Counted from the stretch's first letter, positions 47,201 to 59,471 are shown. The stretch: DNA of 64,000 bases from Pycnopodia helianthoides (GCA_032158295.1 CM063260.1:2180001-2244000), one strand, 5' to 3'. Numbers and translations: made by a program. The notes: generated by a model not told the origin, from the letters alone.

Positions 47201-50200
47201 TTGAAGAATGGGGCAACATTTCAAAAGTTAACCACAAAATCGTATGACCTTTACTTCCGGGTCGTTACCCTGGGTCGAGGTTTACCTTCGGGTTTTTTTC
47301 CTTCAAAAATCTGTTTTTTGCTTTTTTTACAGCATAACTCAAGATTGAAAGTGAATTGAACATTGAAACTTGTCAGACAATTGAACCTCGGTATCAAGAC
47401 GACACAGACTTGATGATGTCATGATGACGTCATCAGGTATCAAATTACACTAATTCAAAGTTTAATATTTGTAAAAAATCATAACTCCTGAACCACATGT
47501 AGGATTTTTACAATCTATAAAACATCGGACAGGTCGTTGAAAGTTCAAAAAACGCTACATACAATTTGACCCCATTTGACCTTGACCTCTGGTTCAAAAC
47601 GGAAGTTGAAAATTTCAAAAATTCATATCTCAAAAACTACTGATCATTTTACAGATTTTTTGTATTAGGTTGTAGAACGTTAAGCCTGCTCAAACTGTTG
47701 CACAGAGATAACAACATTTTTATTTTTACATCTGGTCGAAAAAGGCGCACGTTTAAGTTAACCCGCATTGACGATGCGCGATGGTGAAAGAACACACGTA
47801 AACATAGGCTGTACCTGTACAGCCACACATATCTCACGTAACAGTTGACCGTCAATAAGACGGTCAATTAGGGTCAACCTCCTCTATCTACACGTGCACT
47901 GACACGTGCAGTTTCATTGACGTTCTATGTTAAATGCATGTGTGATTATTTTGCACGTAAATGTATTGTGCTTTGGGGACCATGCTGGAATACATTCCGC
48001 ATCCGTCGGTGTTAGAGCTCATATTGCACCCCAGCGGATCATCCATCTAATTATTTGAAAAATTCTTAACTCCTGAACCACACATTGGATTTTAACAATT
48101 CAAACATCATCTGAAAGGTCTTGTTAGACTTATCACGTGCTACACAATATGCGACCCTGTTTGACCTTGACTTCCGGTTAAAGTCGAAAATTTACATTTC
48201 ATGTTTCATTAATTACAAATCCTGAACCACATGTTTTATTTTTATCATCTATAAGTCATAAGAAAGGACTCAGAAGACTCCATCAACGCTACCAAGTGTG
48301 ACCTCATTTGACATTGCCTTCCGGTTCAAAACGGAAGTTGAAACTTTATATTTGAAAAAATCAAAAGTTCTGAACCACATATTAGATGTTTACAATCCAT
48401 CCATCATCTAAAAGGTCTTCATAAACTAATCACGCGCTACACAAAATGTGACCCTTTTCAACCTTGACTTCCGGTCTAAACCGGAAATTGATGTTTAAAT
48501 TTTGAAAAATTCATAACTCCTGAAACAGGCATTGGATTTTTTCAATCCATATATCATCCTGAAAGGTCATAAATAAATTGACACGCACTATTCAAAATGT
48601 GACCGGTTTGACCTTGACTTCCGGTAAAAACCGGAAGTTGAAATGTCATGTTATAAAAATTCATAACTTCTGAACCACGTATTGGATTTTTACAATCTAA
48701 ACATCGTTGGGATGATATGTAACAACTTAAGAAACGATAGAAAGAGTATGATCTCATATGACATTGACTTCTGGTTCAAACCGGCAGTTGAAGTTTTATA
48801 TTGAATGAATATAACTCCTGAACCAGAAATTGGATTGATAAGGTAAAATTTTGTCACCAATTCAATCAATCACAACTTTAATGAAATTACTCACGAACAC
48901 CTTGTTTTTGTAATTGACAAAAACTGAATTTCTAGTTTGCTTTTATAGTTTTTGGCGAGCTGCTTTAGCAGAATGCGAGCCTATGTAATACCGATTTTGT
49001 CCGTCCGGCCGTCCGCATTTAGACTTTTTGATAGTTTGTTGTGTAAAATAATTGTTTTTACCCTCATCTGCAGTTTATTTGTCTCACACACACAGCCATA
49101 ATGTGGTTGGATCCATAGTTTGCAAATGGAAATTGTTTAAAAATGTTAAAGTTTTCAGAGTACAGTGTTACCCTCTGGAAATTAAACAGCTTCCTTGTGT
49201 TTAAAAATGTTTTTTTTTTAAGTTTTCAGGGTACAGTGTTACCCTCCGGAAATTAAACAGCTTCCTTTGAGTAATCTTTGAGTAACGGTTTTGCAATGAG
49301 CTTTGAATAGAATACTTTTACAGCCAAAATGTGGTTGGATAAGTGTGCAAATGGAAATTGTTTAAAAATGTTAAAGTTTTCAGGGTACAGCTTATACATT
49401 TCTGGTACATGTGTATACATGTACCACTGACTAGTTCAATGAATGTGAGTGATGTGCACTGAATTGAACCAATGCATGTGTGGATTTTCTGGTGTATATG
49501 TATGACACTATGGAACAATTGTGGTGGGTCTAATTCAATTCCAATTGTAAGGCTTTGTTTCTCTGTTTGACACAAAGAGGGTTTTAGGTCATGTTGTAAG
49601 TGGCAAAGATGCTGTTCAGTTGGTGTCTCAGTCATTCAGTACAATTTCAGAGGGCAAAGAAGTAAGTCATGCAGGCTGGGACTGTATGCATTATGTAACA
49701 TAGGGTGATGTCTTGGAAGGTTTAGCTTATGATAATGTGGGCTCTTATGGTGTTTAATGAGTGGAGAAACCATACTTGTGAGAGGAAATGTAAAGACAAA
49801 ATGTTGCATGTTTTTGATTTAATTTTGCTGGGGACATGCTGGTAAATAAGTATGAACATCAGTTGATAAAATGATTGTTTTTCTATTAGTCATTGTTTCT
49901 TTATCGGGCGTTCGGTGGCTCGCCATGGCAGCTTCTGCTGTTCTAGTTTTATAGTGTGATTTCAATATTTTGTTTTCTCCAGAGGGCCAAGTATTTCTGT
50001 ACAGGAACCATTGAAGTTGAAGACCACTATCGTCACTACGCCCTCAACATCCCGTTTTACACGCATTTCACATCACCCATCAGACGTTATGCAGACATAA
50101 TTGTTCACAGGCAACTTGCCGCATCCCTAGGTAAACACTTCATTGTACCTTCACTTCTCTTTTGTTGTCCTAGTCCCAGTTCTGGGTGTTGTGGCCGAGC

Positions 50201-53200
50201 GGATAAGAACACCGGACTCTGAGCTCTGGTGTTTCTGATCAACAGAGTGTGGGTTTGAGTCCCGGTCATGACACTTGTGTTCTTAAGCAAGACACTTAAC
50301 CATTATTACTGCATCCTTCAGATGGGACGTAAAGCCGTAGGTCCCGTGTTGTGTAATGCATGTAAAAGAACCCAGTTAGACTTGTCGTAAAGAGAAGGGG
50401 TTTGCCCCGGTGTTCCTGGTTTGATTGACAGCATATTGCGCCACAGCATCTTGTAAAACCATTACATGCTGCTATGTAAAGGAACAGGTCTCATACTTCA
50501 AAACGTAGCTCCACAATACCTTGCAGGAAAAAATACTGAGTACTTTGAGACGCCCTCGGATAAAGCGCTATATAAGAACTCAGTATTATGAGTGTTGCAC
50601 CTAGTATGACCTACGGCCATACACCGGTGGACATTAATGATTCTGCAAAATCAAACAAAGGAAACTTCAGTTGGCTGTCCACTGATCATTTACTAGTACA
50701 TGTATCTTCAAGTCACTTGTTAGAAAGAACAGTATAACAATACTTACGAAATGATTAAATGCTTGATAAACAATAAAATAATAATACAATCTCCTTATCT
50801 TCATCCAAAACCTAGTTCGTATAATTCACATGTTCCAAAGCAAACTGGATATTCCAAATAAAAACTAGTGTTTTCCAGAGCAACTACTCTTCAGACCAAG
50901 ATAAAACAAAGTAAAGAAACACATAAGATAAATGGATAAAGAAACACATTAACTAAAAAAAAACCTGTTGTACACTCAAGAAGAAACTAATCTTTACCAC
51001 TCAGACCATGCATGAGTGAACAAGCCTCAGGGCTTAAGTAATGAGCCCAGCAATTTCAACACCTCCCACAGAGTTCACACTGTTTCCAGACCATGCTGGT
51101 CAATTAATGTACATGGCTATACATTGGAAACAATGAACATGGCTCCACTTCTAAAACGTAACTACACTGAATTTCCCTCATCCAAATACATACAATGAGA
51201 AAGTGATAAAATATAATTAATAACATAAAAATGATCTACAAAGTCTGGACTTTAAGAAACACAAGTTATTCCCTCAAAACCTAACCAGGATCCCAAGATA
51301 TTCTCGAACTAGATCATCACTTTGAAGAGCAAATAATACACTTTGGGTTTCTTTGTATAAAAGTACACAAGATGAACAAGTTTTTAAGAAGTAATCTGTC
51401 TCCTTTTAGAATAAAGAGAAACTTCTAGAATGATCTAGGCAATCTATAATACACAAAATAATAATGAAAACTATTAAAACCAAACAATTCTACATACCTG
51501 CAAAATCAAACAAAGGAAACTTCAGTTGGCTGTCCACTGATCATTTCCTAGTACATGTATCTTCAAGTCACTTGTTAAAATGACTTGAAGATAACAAGTA
51601 CTGCCAACCCCAGCTCCCCATGCATGGTCTCCAGGTACACAACTGCTGTTCCATGCAGGTCCAGTGTTAGTAATTATGAGTGTTAGTGTGAACCTGGCAT
51701 GAAACAGTTGAAGGCTAAATCAAGGCTCAAAATTTTATAGGGGGTATTAACACATGTCCTTGTTGTGACCACTTCATGAGGATTGGTAGTTCCCAAATTT
51801 GTAGATTTATAAAAAGTTAAAAATGACTTTTATCACAGTTGGGAAGAGTCACCCTGTCTTAAGCTGTGTTCAAAGCTAGAAACAAAGGTATGCGGTAACA
51901 TTATGATGGTGTGGTAGGTGCGGTTCTGAAGACCTGAGCCCTATTTCATAGAGCTACTTAAGCAGAAAATCTTGCTTAACAATTTTCCGCTGAGCAGAAA
52001 TCAGCAGGATACCAGTCACAAGTTGTACATATGACATGGTAGTTTGGCCGGTAACCTTAATCTGGTAAGCATATTTATTTTGTTGTGCTTAATTAGCTAC
52101 TTTTTGTGCTTAAGCAGCTCTATGAAGTTGGGCCCTGATGTAATAGCTCTATGTTTTGACTTTTAATCAGTTAGTGATGTTTGAAGCTCTGCATGGTGTG
52201 GAAAAATAAGTTTAACTTTAATTAGTAAACTTGCGGGTACAACCATGTGTATTTGTTCCTTAAGGTGTTGGACCGCCATCTATGAGGGATGAAGTGACGA
52301 TTCAAGATCAAGCCACAAGATGTAACGAACGCAAGGATGCAGCCAAGAAAGTCTCAGATATGAGTGGAGAGATGTTCTTAGCTATATTTGTGCGGGTGAG
52401 ACTTTTTAACTTACAAGTATTCCTTTAAAAAAAGACGTGGGGGGGACAAACAGAGAAGCCCTTAGCACAGTTTCTATTTCTTCAGAAAAAATTTCATCTA
52501 AAATGTTTTCTTCTTGTAGCCCCTTACCAAGGGTGGCTTTCAGCCTTGTTTGGGGTGAACTTGCATAAACAAAGATAAATGAAAAAATTACCAAACTTTG
52601 CTTACCGTAAGCAAAGCAAAAGGCACGCTAACTTGCCAGCATTTCTTGCAGGCAGATCCATCGTGAGCACTTACAATACACACACTCAAATCGTATTGAT
52701 TGTTTATGAAATACTGTTTAGTATACCACATCTGTCTGCTTATAATAAGCACATTATAAACTTGCTTAGCTGTAAACAGCTTTAGGAAAGGGGTTCAAGG
52801 GCCTCAAGTTGTATTTTTTCAAGGCCATACAGTTTACACAAGGGCTGTTGTTGCAAATCGAAGAGGTGCAAATTATGAGGACTGAGGTGACCCCAGGTTG
52901 AAGACCAATGAAATGGAGGCAATGTCTTGAGGTGTCATGACGGCCAAGGCTTGGACACAAGAGAGTGTTTTTGAGAATGTGGCATATGTCTGTGGCCTGA
53001 TGCTTAACTTGTCATGACTTGTAAATAATTTATACTTTTTTCTATAGAAGTGTGGCTCCCTGAAGGAGGACGCAATGGTTATGCGAGTTCTGGATCATTC
53101 CATTGATGTCCTTGTGATGAACCTAGGGGTAGTCAAGCGAGTCTACTGCAATGTAAGCCTCCTCAACTTTTTTAGAAAAATCAAAGTTACTAACCAAAGT

Positions 53201-53755
53201 AATGATTTGCTGAAATTAAAAAGGCAACAATTTCAATGACATTACCAGGAATTAAAAGGAGTGAAATTTATGGCCAGGTCTGGGTTAATGGATTGTGCAG
53301 TAGCTATGGCCAGATTACCTAAAACTTCTATTCTTCAATGTCGTTTTTGCTTGATTCGAACTCGGCATCAGTTTTTAATGTCTGTGTTCGGTTTTTTCCT
53401 CAGGCAATGCCCTTGAAGAGCTTCAAGTTTGAGAAGCAAGGCAAGCAGGGACTGATGACCATTGTCTGGGAATCAGATGACTTCCATCCCGAAGAAGAAA
53501 CACAAATCTTGAAGCTGTTCTCATTGGTCAAAGTGGAGCTCAAGGCTGGAAAAAAAACACTCAAAATCGATGTTAGTAAAAAAAACTAAACTTAAGCACC
53601 ATACTTTATAAAAAATTTCTTATAGTGTTGCTGTTTTTTTCTAAAGTGATTTCTGTCAAAAAATTATCAGTTATTAATTAATGTTTTGATTATCATTATT
53701 ATTATTATTATCATTTTTTATTATTTAACAGGCAAACATGATCAGACCAGAGTAG
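38247..53755 (+). CDS. DIS3L2: DIS3L2 3'-5' exoribonuclease, copy 2 (5' truncated)
   Basis: Exons: 38247-38312 (from the first usable ATG), 38425-38544, 38972-39072, 39447-39956, 40622-40788, 41727-41826, 42477-42627, 43017-43129, 43247-43354, 44756-44932, 45505-45641, 46061-46337, 49983-50130, 52265-52395, 53048-53152, 53404-53571 and 53732-53755 (TAG). All phases fit except 38972-39072, which is one base short (cggagtattgctcg against cggactatctgctcg in copy 1). With that base the product would be 867 residues. RNB motif [11 protein letters not shown] is at 42570. Compared with copy 1, the original start codon, most of exon 1, intron 1 and most of exon 2 are missing. Conserved S1 and RNB regions suggest recent function. 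Copy-specific changes include H for D in exon 44756-44932 (ILHEW against ILDEW) and P for Q at the C terminus. Confidence 0.85.
40003..40375. repeat. Tandem repeat of about 115 bp in DIS3L2 copy 2
   Basis: More than three units of the ctgtctgaccattcaatatc type, against just over two in copy 1. A SINE tail (about 40376-40565) follows, as in copy 1. Confidence 0.75.
41225..41553 (-). mobile_element. tRNA-derived SINE, antisense, in DIS3L2 copy 2
   Basis: Orthologous to the 12330-12652 insertion: minus-strand head tcatggccgagcgg and body gatgggacgtaaaactgtag. Confidence 0.8.
43650..44395 (+). mobile_element. 5'-truncated L2/CR1-like LINE
   Basis: An open frame from 43650 to a TAA at 44310-44312 encodes about 220 residues of the C-terminal part of a reverse transcriptase (LGVMFD, then [14 protein letters not shown], then [20 protein letters not shown]). 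The element ends in a GATT tail (tgattgattgattgat). ATATTG (43644-43649 and 44396-44401) is the target duplication. Copy 1 has the empty site acatattgcccta near 14262, so the insertion is younger than the split of the two copies. Confidence 0.9.
45023..45200. mobile_element. GCTTAAGCAG-family MITE, partial
   Basis: Contains taccagaataaggttaccag, gactggtatcctgcttattt and gcagctctatgaaattggg. Orthologous to the 14878 element but without its palindromic duplication. Confidence 0.65.
45834..46035. repeat. Intronic minisatellite, DIS3L2 copy 2
   Basis: About four units with taccaatgttgtgcacccc, orthologous to 15909-16215. Confidence 0.85.
46566..48915. mobile_element. Hairpin-ended element with internal tandem repeats
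   Basis: The left end is a hairpin, aggtgttcgtg...cacgaacacct, followed by cttgtttttg. The right end near 48893 repeats cacgaacaccttgtttttg. Inside are three diverged units of 320-345 bp starting gcataactcaagattgaaac (46677, 46995, 47335), then several units of about 120-150 bp with cataactcctgaaccacat and gaccttgacttccggt (47480-48830). It is absent from copy 1, whose intron here is 277 bp. A Helitron-like or other hairpin-ended element is possible but the class is not established. Confidence 0.6.
48916..49955. repeat. Second repeat block in the same intron
   Basis: Begins ttggcgagctgctttagcag and ends near ggtggctcgccatggcagct, so the ends are loosely inverted. The segment gttttcagggtacag with gttaccctctggaaattaaa is repeated (49150, 49225, 49375). 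It is not in copy 1. No coding region is seen. Confidence 0.55.
50185..50590 (+). mobile_element. tRNA-derived SINE in DIS3L2 copy 2
   Basis: Orthologous to 17001-17365. It retains the segment aagagaaggggtttgccccg, which is missing from the copy 1 version, so copy 1 has an internal deletion. Confidence 0.85.
50593..51779. mobile_element. 1.2-kb insertion with direct repeats
   Basis: Copy 1 runs without a break from aactcagggttatgag to gattggtagttcccaaat; copy 2 has this block between the same sequences. A segment of about 85 bp starting tgcaaaatcaaacaaaggaa occurs at 50643 and 51500. A small hairpin, cttcaagtcacttgtta...gacttgaag, is at 51570. ATGAG at both edges may be the target duplication. 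No open reading frame of note. Confidence 0.65.
51941..52134. mobile_element. GCTTAAGCAG-family MITE
   Basis: Orthologous to 17519-17713; ends tttcatagagctacttaagc and cttaagcagctctatgaagt. Confidence 0.8.
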
Positions 53756-55166
53756 TCCTCATTGAACGGAACTTGTAAGTTGGAAAACAAATCTGGACAT
53801 TTTGTAAGATTGATGTGTGCTGCTACATCTCAGCTAAAATTTAGCGTACAAATTAAAACTATGCTGGACAAAGAGGTCACAGGATAAAGTTAATGGTACA
53901 GACCAAATTTCCCTTAGGTCAGAGGTCAGTAACTGTGACATTTTCCATTAATATTATATAACAATTATGTGTAAGGGGCGAGTTAAGGCCTACCAATTAT
54001 TTATTTTTTATCTTAAATGAATTTTACTTAAAATTAATTCTCAGTACTTTAAAGATTCATTTTAAATATGAGATTAATTTCAAACCCTGTTTATTTTATT
54101 GATATTTTTAAACATGCAAATTAATTGAGAGGTTTAGACTTGTATACATTGATTGAATTTCTTAATTTTTAATTTGTTAAATTTACAAATTTTTAGACTT
54201 CAAATCAAATTGTCATCCAAATTCCTTCATTTTATTTTTAGATGTCTCATATTTTCAAGGATGTGGGATTTTTGTTCTTCTTTTTGGGGGGTTTTTTAAA
54301 TGGAAAGAAATTACAAAATAAAATGAAATTTTTTGCAATAGATGAAAAGCCTTAAATGGTTTTTCCAACAAAGAATGCATTTTTCAGGGATGCAAAGTTT
54401 GGGGAGGGGGAGTGGGAGTGGGTCCCTCGGGGCTTTGCTGATTGATTTTTCTTTGTATGAAAGGTTTGGGTATACTTTTGGTAAATGTTAAAGACCAGTA
54501 TCCTCGCATAAAAAACATGTGAAAATTTGGGCTCAATCGGTTATCAAAGTTGCAAGAAAATAATGAACGAAAAAAACACCATTGTTGCATAGCATTTTGT
54601 GCTTCCAGATGCCTGAGAAAGGCTTCAAGCCTAAAGGCCGTTGTTAGATTCAAATTTTGGGGGTGAAAAATTACCTCTTTCTCTAAAACTACATTACTTG
54701 AAAGGGGTCGTTTCTAACGGTGTTTTATAAAATCAACAGCTATCCGGTGCTCTTTACTTAGTAATTTTATGTGGTCGTGAACTTGTGGAGTAATTAGCGA
54801 AAGAATACCCTGGTGTAAAGTAGCATACCGGTATAACATCTTCGTAATTCAGTGATGTATGATCAGTGACAATAATATTTTGATGGTTTTCCTTTTTTAT
54901 GTAAACTATCGAAATGTCACGTAATTAACGAAAATTGGTCATGAAAACAAAGGGGCTCAGAGGTCAGCGTTTACACTTTACCAGCCTTTGCAAATGTCAA
55001 ATTAAACTCGAATTGAATTTGGTGCAGTAATTACCTTTTTAACGGCAGGAAGATAAATTAAACTCAAAGATCACATGATGTATTAAACTAAAAGTTCACT
55101 CTGGTTCGGATAAACCATGTGTCATTAATTTGTTAAATATTTGTTAATGCTCAAAGACGGCCAAAC
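53756..55166. other. 3' flank of DIS3L2 copy 2
   Basis: Aligns with 19373-21155 except for the MITE at 19905-20291. It contains the empty site for that MITE at 54290-54305. No gene is seen. Homology to copy 1 ends at the TTAA of the next element. Confidence 0.6.
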
Positions 55167-55170
55167 TTAA

Positions 55171-57426
55171 AGGAACATTACAGAATTGGTAAGAACAAAA
55201 CTTGTAAAGTATACTTTTTGATCACAGATTTACATAAAACTTACACGGTCTAATGATAATGATAGTAGAAAACATCCCTTGAAATATTTCTGTCTGAAAT
55301 GCCATATTTGATGAGAAATGAATAAACTAATTTTCCGATTGGAGTTTATCGCTCAGTGAGCGTTTTATTCATTTGTTGAATCTATATGATTTCATGCAAA
55401 TGTGTAATCGGTTTTTCACTATTTTCTCGTGAGCCAGATGGCCGATCGATCTCAAACTTCTACAGGTTTGTCAGTTTATGTAGGGTAAACTGGGGTAAAA
55501 ACGCCCATGGGGTAAAAACGCCCACTTGACTTGTTTCCATTGCTAGTAAAAAAAGACACATAGAATTACTAAATGAAATATATTTTTAATAGGTACTATG
55601 CATGGCAAAAAACATGAAAAGAATAATTAAACTTATCAACATATTTTAAGGGTGCATAGGTGCTGTTAAAAAAAATTCGGAAAAAAAAGTTTTGAAAAAT
55701 GACTGTCGAAGGTTTAACGTATTTCACTTAAAATAAAATAAAAACAGCACAATGTTTTATTTTTGTATTATTCTTTAGTTGATATTTGTTAAGATGGGTT
55801 AACTACACAATAATAAATGATCAAAATATTAAAATCAATTTTAATATTTGCTTAACATTGTTTTGTAAGTGGGCGTTTTTACCCCAGGATAAATCAAGTA
55901 CCTCGGGGTAAAAACGCCCAGTAGCATCCTTAACATCGAACTCCATTAAAGCCTCATTAATCTTTAAAAAAAACCTCAATATTAGTAACTAACAGCCATA
56001 TTTTAAATTTATATTCACTATTAGAAGCCTATTATATATAAAACTGTGTATTTCTTATATTTTTGTATTCAGGTTTGATCAATTAGGTTAAGGTTCAATT
56101 AAAATTTGCAAAGTTTATTGTGACGTATTTGGATTTTTTCACAAATAACTTTCCTTCATGCTAAATACCACTGCAAACAGCATTAAAAGATTATGTTGAA
56201 TGATTGGGCCTAAATATTATAACTTCATGAATAGGACTATTTCTGCCATGATTTCACAGGGCATTAAGGCACTAGGTAACAACAGAGAAACTGTTCGCCT
56301 GAGTAGGGAGAAACTGTGGATAAAGTGCATCCAGATCATTCAACCCCACTGGTCTGAACATCCAAAAAGAATTGGCTAATAACCTTTTGTCTTTGCCTTC
56401 TCCTTATCCCCACAGATATACACATTTTTAGTCTGCCTCATTTACTAACTAACCCCCTTTCCACCTTTGGTATTGTGTTTTGTGTTTCCAACCTCTTGTG
56501 GTCATACCAGCTCCTTCCCTCTACCCCCCCCCCCTTGTCACTCTCTTCGTTGTTCATCTCTTGGTGTCCTGTGTGCTCTCATCTCTTTCCAATTGACTGT
56601 TTCTGTTACACCAGTAGGCCTATTCCTGTTTATGTGTGTTGTGTAGTCAATAGTCACCCCACTGCGGTCATGTGACAAAATCTCTCTCTTACCGTCAATG
56701 TACATTCGCGAGCTTAAATGCACATCTTACTTGCTAAGCTAGGTGTGATGTCACACTAAAAATCACTGTGGTATTACTGACAACTCATCTTAAGATGAAT
56801 CTTAGTGCTTTGTGAAATCAGCACCAGGAGCTTCTGGGATGATTTCCTCAGACCAATGAAGCCTTGCTGGAGTTAACCTTAGACCTTTCTAAGTTGGTAC
56901 ATAAAGTAAGTGTTCAAGTTTATTGTGCGTGAATTATGAATGCTAATGTTTCAACATACCACATAAAGTTATCGGTTTAAAATGATTGAGTTTGTAGTTA
57001 TAATGAACCAACTGTGTTTGAAAAGTTGTTTGCAGTTATTGTAGTATCCCTCAATATTGAATTAATTTAATAAATATGATTCCATTACAAAAAAAACCTG
57101 TCATATAGCGACCTCTGGGCGGGCGGGCGTTTTTACCCGAGACCCGGGTAAAAACGCCCGCCAAACTTCCATCCAAAAAGGGTGGAAAATTTCACTTTTT
57201 CAACATAGTGACTATAATTTTATATTTGCACACAATAGAGGAGATATGTAATGGATAAAACCACACATTAATTTCTCTGTGTCTCCAAGAAGTTCTGAGA
57301 TATTTAACTAAAACTTAAAAAACGGGCGTTTTTACCCCAGTTTACCCTATATGGTGGATTACATAAAGTGCTTACACTGCCAGCAACTGTTTTGTGTATA
57401 GCAAAAACCAATTCTGTAATGTTCCG
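55171..57426. mobile_element. TTAA MITE, interrupted
   Basis: Same family as 19905-20291: ends AGGAACATTACAGAATTGGT and ACCAATTCTGTAATGTTCC, flanked by TTAA (55167-55170, 57427-57430). It is split at 55482 by the element listed next. Confidence 0.85.
55483..57347. mobile_element. TA-inserting DNA transposon, non-autonomous, nested
   Basis: Perfect 24-bp inverted ends start GGGTAAACTGGGGTAAAAAC and include the motif GGGGTAAAAACGCCC. TA flanks the element (55481-55482, 57348-57349). The uninterrupted site gtttatgtatatggtgg is seen in the sister MITE near 20212. The 15-base motif recurs inside (55510, 55907, and in inverse at 55871 and near 57124). No transposase frame longer than about 66 codons is present. 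The TA target suggests a Tc1/mariner-like or other TA-specific family, which cannot be named from the ends alone. Confidence 0.9.
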
Positions 57427-57430
57427 TTAA

Positions 57431-59471
57431 GGCGACCGGCGCATGGTTAGGACGGGGGTTTTTTTTGGGGGGGGGGGTATTTTTTTTGAATTATAAAATA
57501 TCTTCAAGCCCTTTTCAGCAGATATGAGTTTATAGTTTCTTGATCCTTGCATTCCGGGTTTTTAATGCTGCAAATTCGCTTGCCTCAAAGTAAATTTAAA
57601 TTATGGTTTCAACTCATTTTTAATACAATTGCATGGATTTACCGATGGACTTCCTCAATGTTCATCGAGGGTCTTTAATTACAATATTGACCCTGCGGTG
57701 ACGTCAGACGTGGGATGACCACACACAACGCGAACGAGGTCCGGTCGGTCATCAGCAGAAATGCTGTCGAAGAAAGCTACAGTTGATTGTTGCTGCTTTG
57801 ACGCCTGTCGGCGTTGTCGTGACCGACTGTCATCTTGATCTGTGGTGTCGTGATAAAAATGCTGGATCTCAACTGGATTCAGTGTAAACACGGTGGTCGA
57901 ATCCGAAGGTAATGACTAATGTTATCACATTAATAATAGGATTAAAGGCCAGCCGGGTTAGTACAGGATTAATCCACGAACAGTGGATGTCCAAATGTAT
58001 TGCCCGTGGACGAATAAAAATATTGTTATCTATACTAACTAGTCGTATGGATGGATTCCGTGTTTGTGTGTGGTGTGACCGGGCTCTAGAGCCGAATCTG
58101 CTGGGTGACTTCACAACTGTGTAGATAGGACGCGGTGGTGTGTAACCAGCCCCGGACATTCGGGTAGCGTTCAAAGACACCGACGACAGTATCCTGGTGA
58201 GATTTTCAGGTAAGGTCGAGAAATTTCCCTACCTCTATTGCAAAGTCATAACCATGCATTTCATTTCTCTTCATATATCCCTATCATTGTGTCCTTGTGT
58301 GTTGTGTGTTTACGTTGGTTTAGGCTCATGTGTCACAGGTATGTGTCAGACAGTCGGTAGTGACCAAAAATGGAATAAGCCATTAATTCATAATTGCACT
58401 ATTTTGGTTTTGGTACATCCATGGAGGTCTAATATTCCTACCTCCATGTCTATTCCTCTACTGTTCGCCGGGGGGGGGGGGTGACTTAGAACAATAAACT
58501 CTTGTGTGTGGGGGGGGGGGGGGCAAGGGGAAAAGTGGTCTATCTAAAGTTCCCGCCCCTGTACTCCCCCCCCCCCCCACTCCCATCCACCCAGCTGGTT
58601 GCGCCACAGGCCAAAACCCATCCTTCCCGTAAATTAAATTGATTTCCATGAAAAGTGTAATCGTTTACTGGTAATTAAAGATAATATACAGGATTGGTAG
58701 AGCTGACGAAATAGTTACTAACAAACCTGTGAAAAGTGAAACTTGTGCAAACCTGAATACCAGTGGAGAAAGGAAAAGACCAAGCAAACACAATCACAGA
58801 CTTTTAACCAAGTCTATACCCATAGAACCGAGAGGCAATAGACAGGACTATATGAAGTCACTGGCTAAATCTCAGTGACCAAAGTCCAAATCCCTGTGTA
58901 CAGCCAAACCCGTACTGATATTGTAGATTATAACATTTATCAGATATTACAAGTTACACGTCGAAATAACTGTTGAATAAAACAATCAGGTCCTAGAAAA
59001 AAGGTAATCAAATGGCAGTGAAGACTAGAGGTTTTAAACTAAATGTTGAAAAAACGGGTGGGGGGGTCTGGTTTTTGATAATTTTACCGAGACGAAGTAA
59101 AATTATCGGTAAAATTATCAAGAACCAGGCCTAAAGCACGTTTACACAACTAGTTTAAAACTAATATTGACATTTCAGCCTCAGCTCACCTTGACGCTAC
59201 TTGGATTTCTTTTCATTGAGTGCTGGAGAGGGGGTGGGGGGGGGGCTTTACGCTATCATGGCGACAAACAAATTGTCCACAAGTCCAGGTATTTTTATGC
59301 AATAAACATTGATGTAGTCCATATGACCTCCTTTGGAAGTTTTTGATGCAGGAAATGAGATTTAAAAAACATCGTCGTAATTTCATCGTTTTCTTTATAT
59401 TCAACCAAATATTAATTCTTAATATTTTGTAAAAAATTTTTGTTCAAAAATAGACTAGCTCCTCCATTGCA
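57431..59471. other. Upstream flank of the GH31 gene
   Basis: No coding exon is supported. Poly-G/poly-C tracts lie at 57469, 58471, 58511 and 58567. A hairpin, gataattttaccgagacg with ataattttac inverted, is at 59074-59131. The GC-richer stretch 57690-58200 could hold a promoter or untranslated exon, but nothing in it proves this. Confidence 0.4.

Noticed and set aside
56475..56675. Coding region inside the TA-flanked transposon
   Set aside because: A 66-codon frame of low-complexity Ser/Pro/Leu/Cys composition with no transposase motif.
57869..58180. Minus-strand 103-codon frame upstream of the GH31 gene
   Set aside because: No recognisable domain, no splice context and no repeat of the pattern elsewhere. 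Treated as chance.
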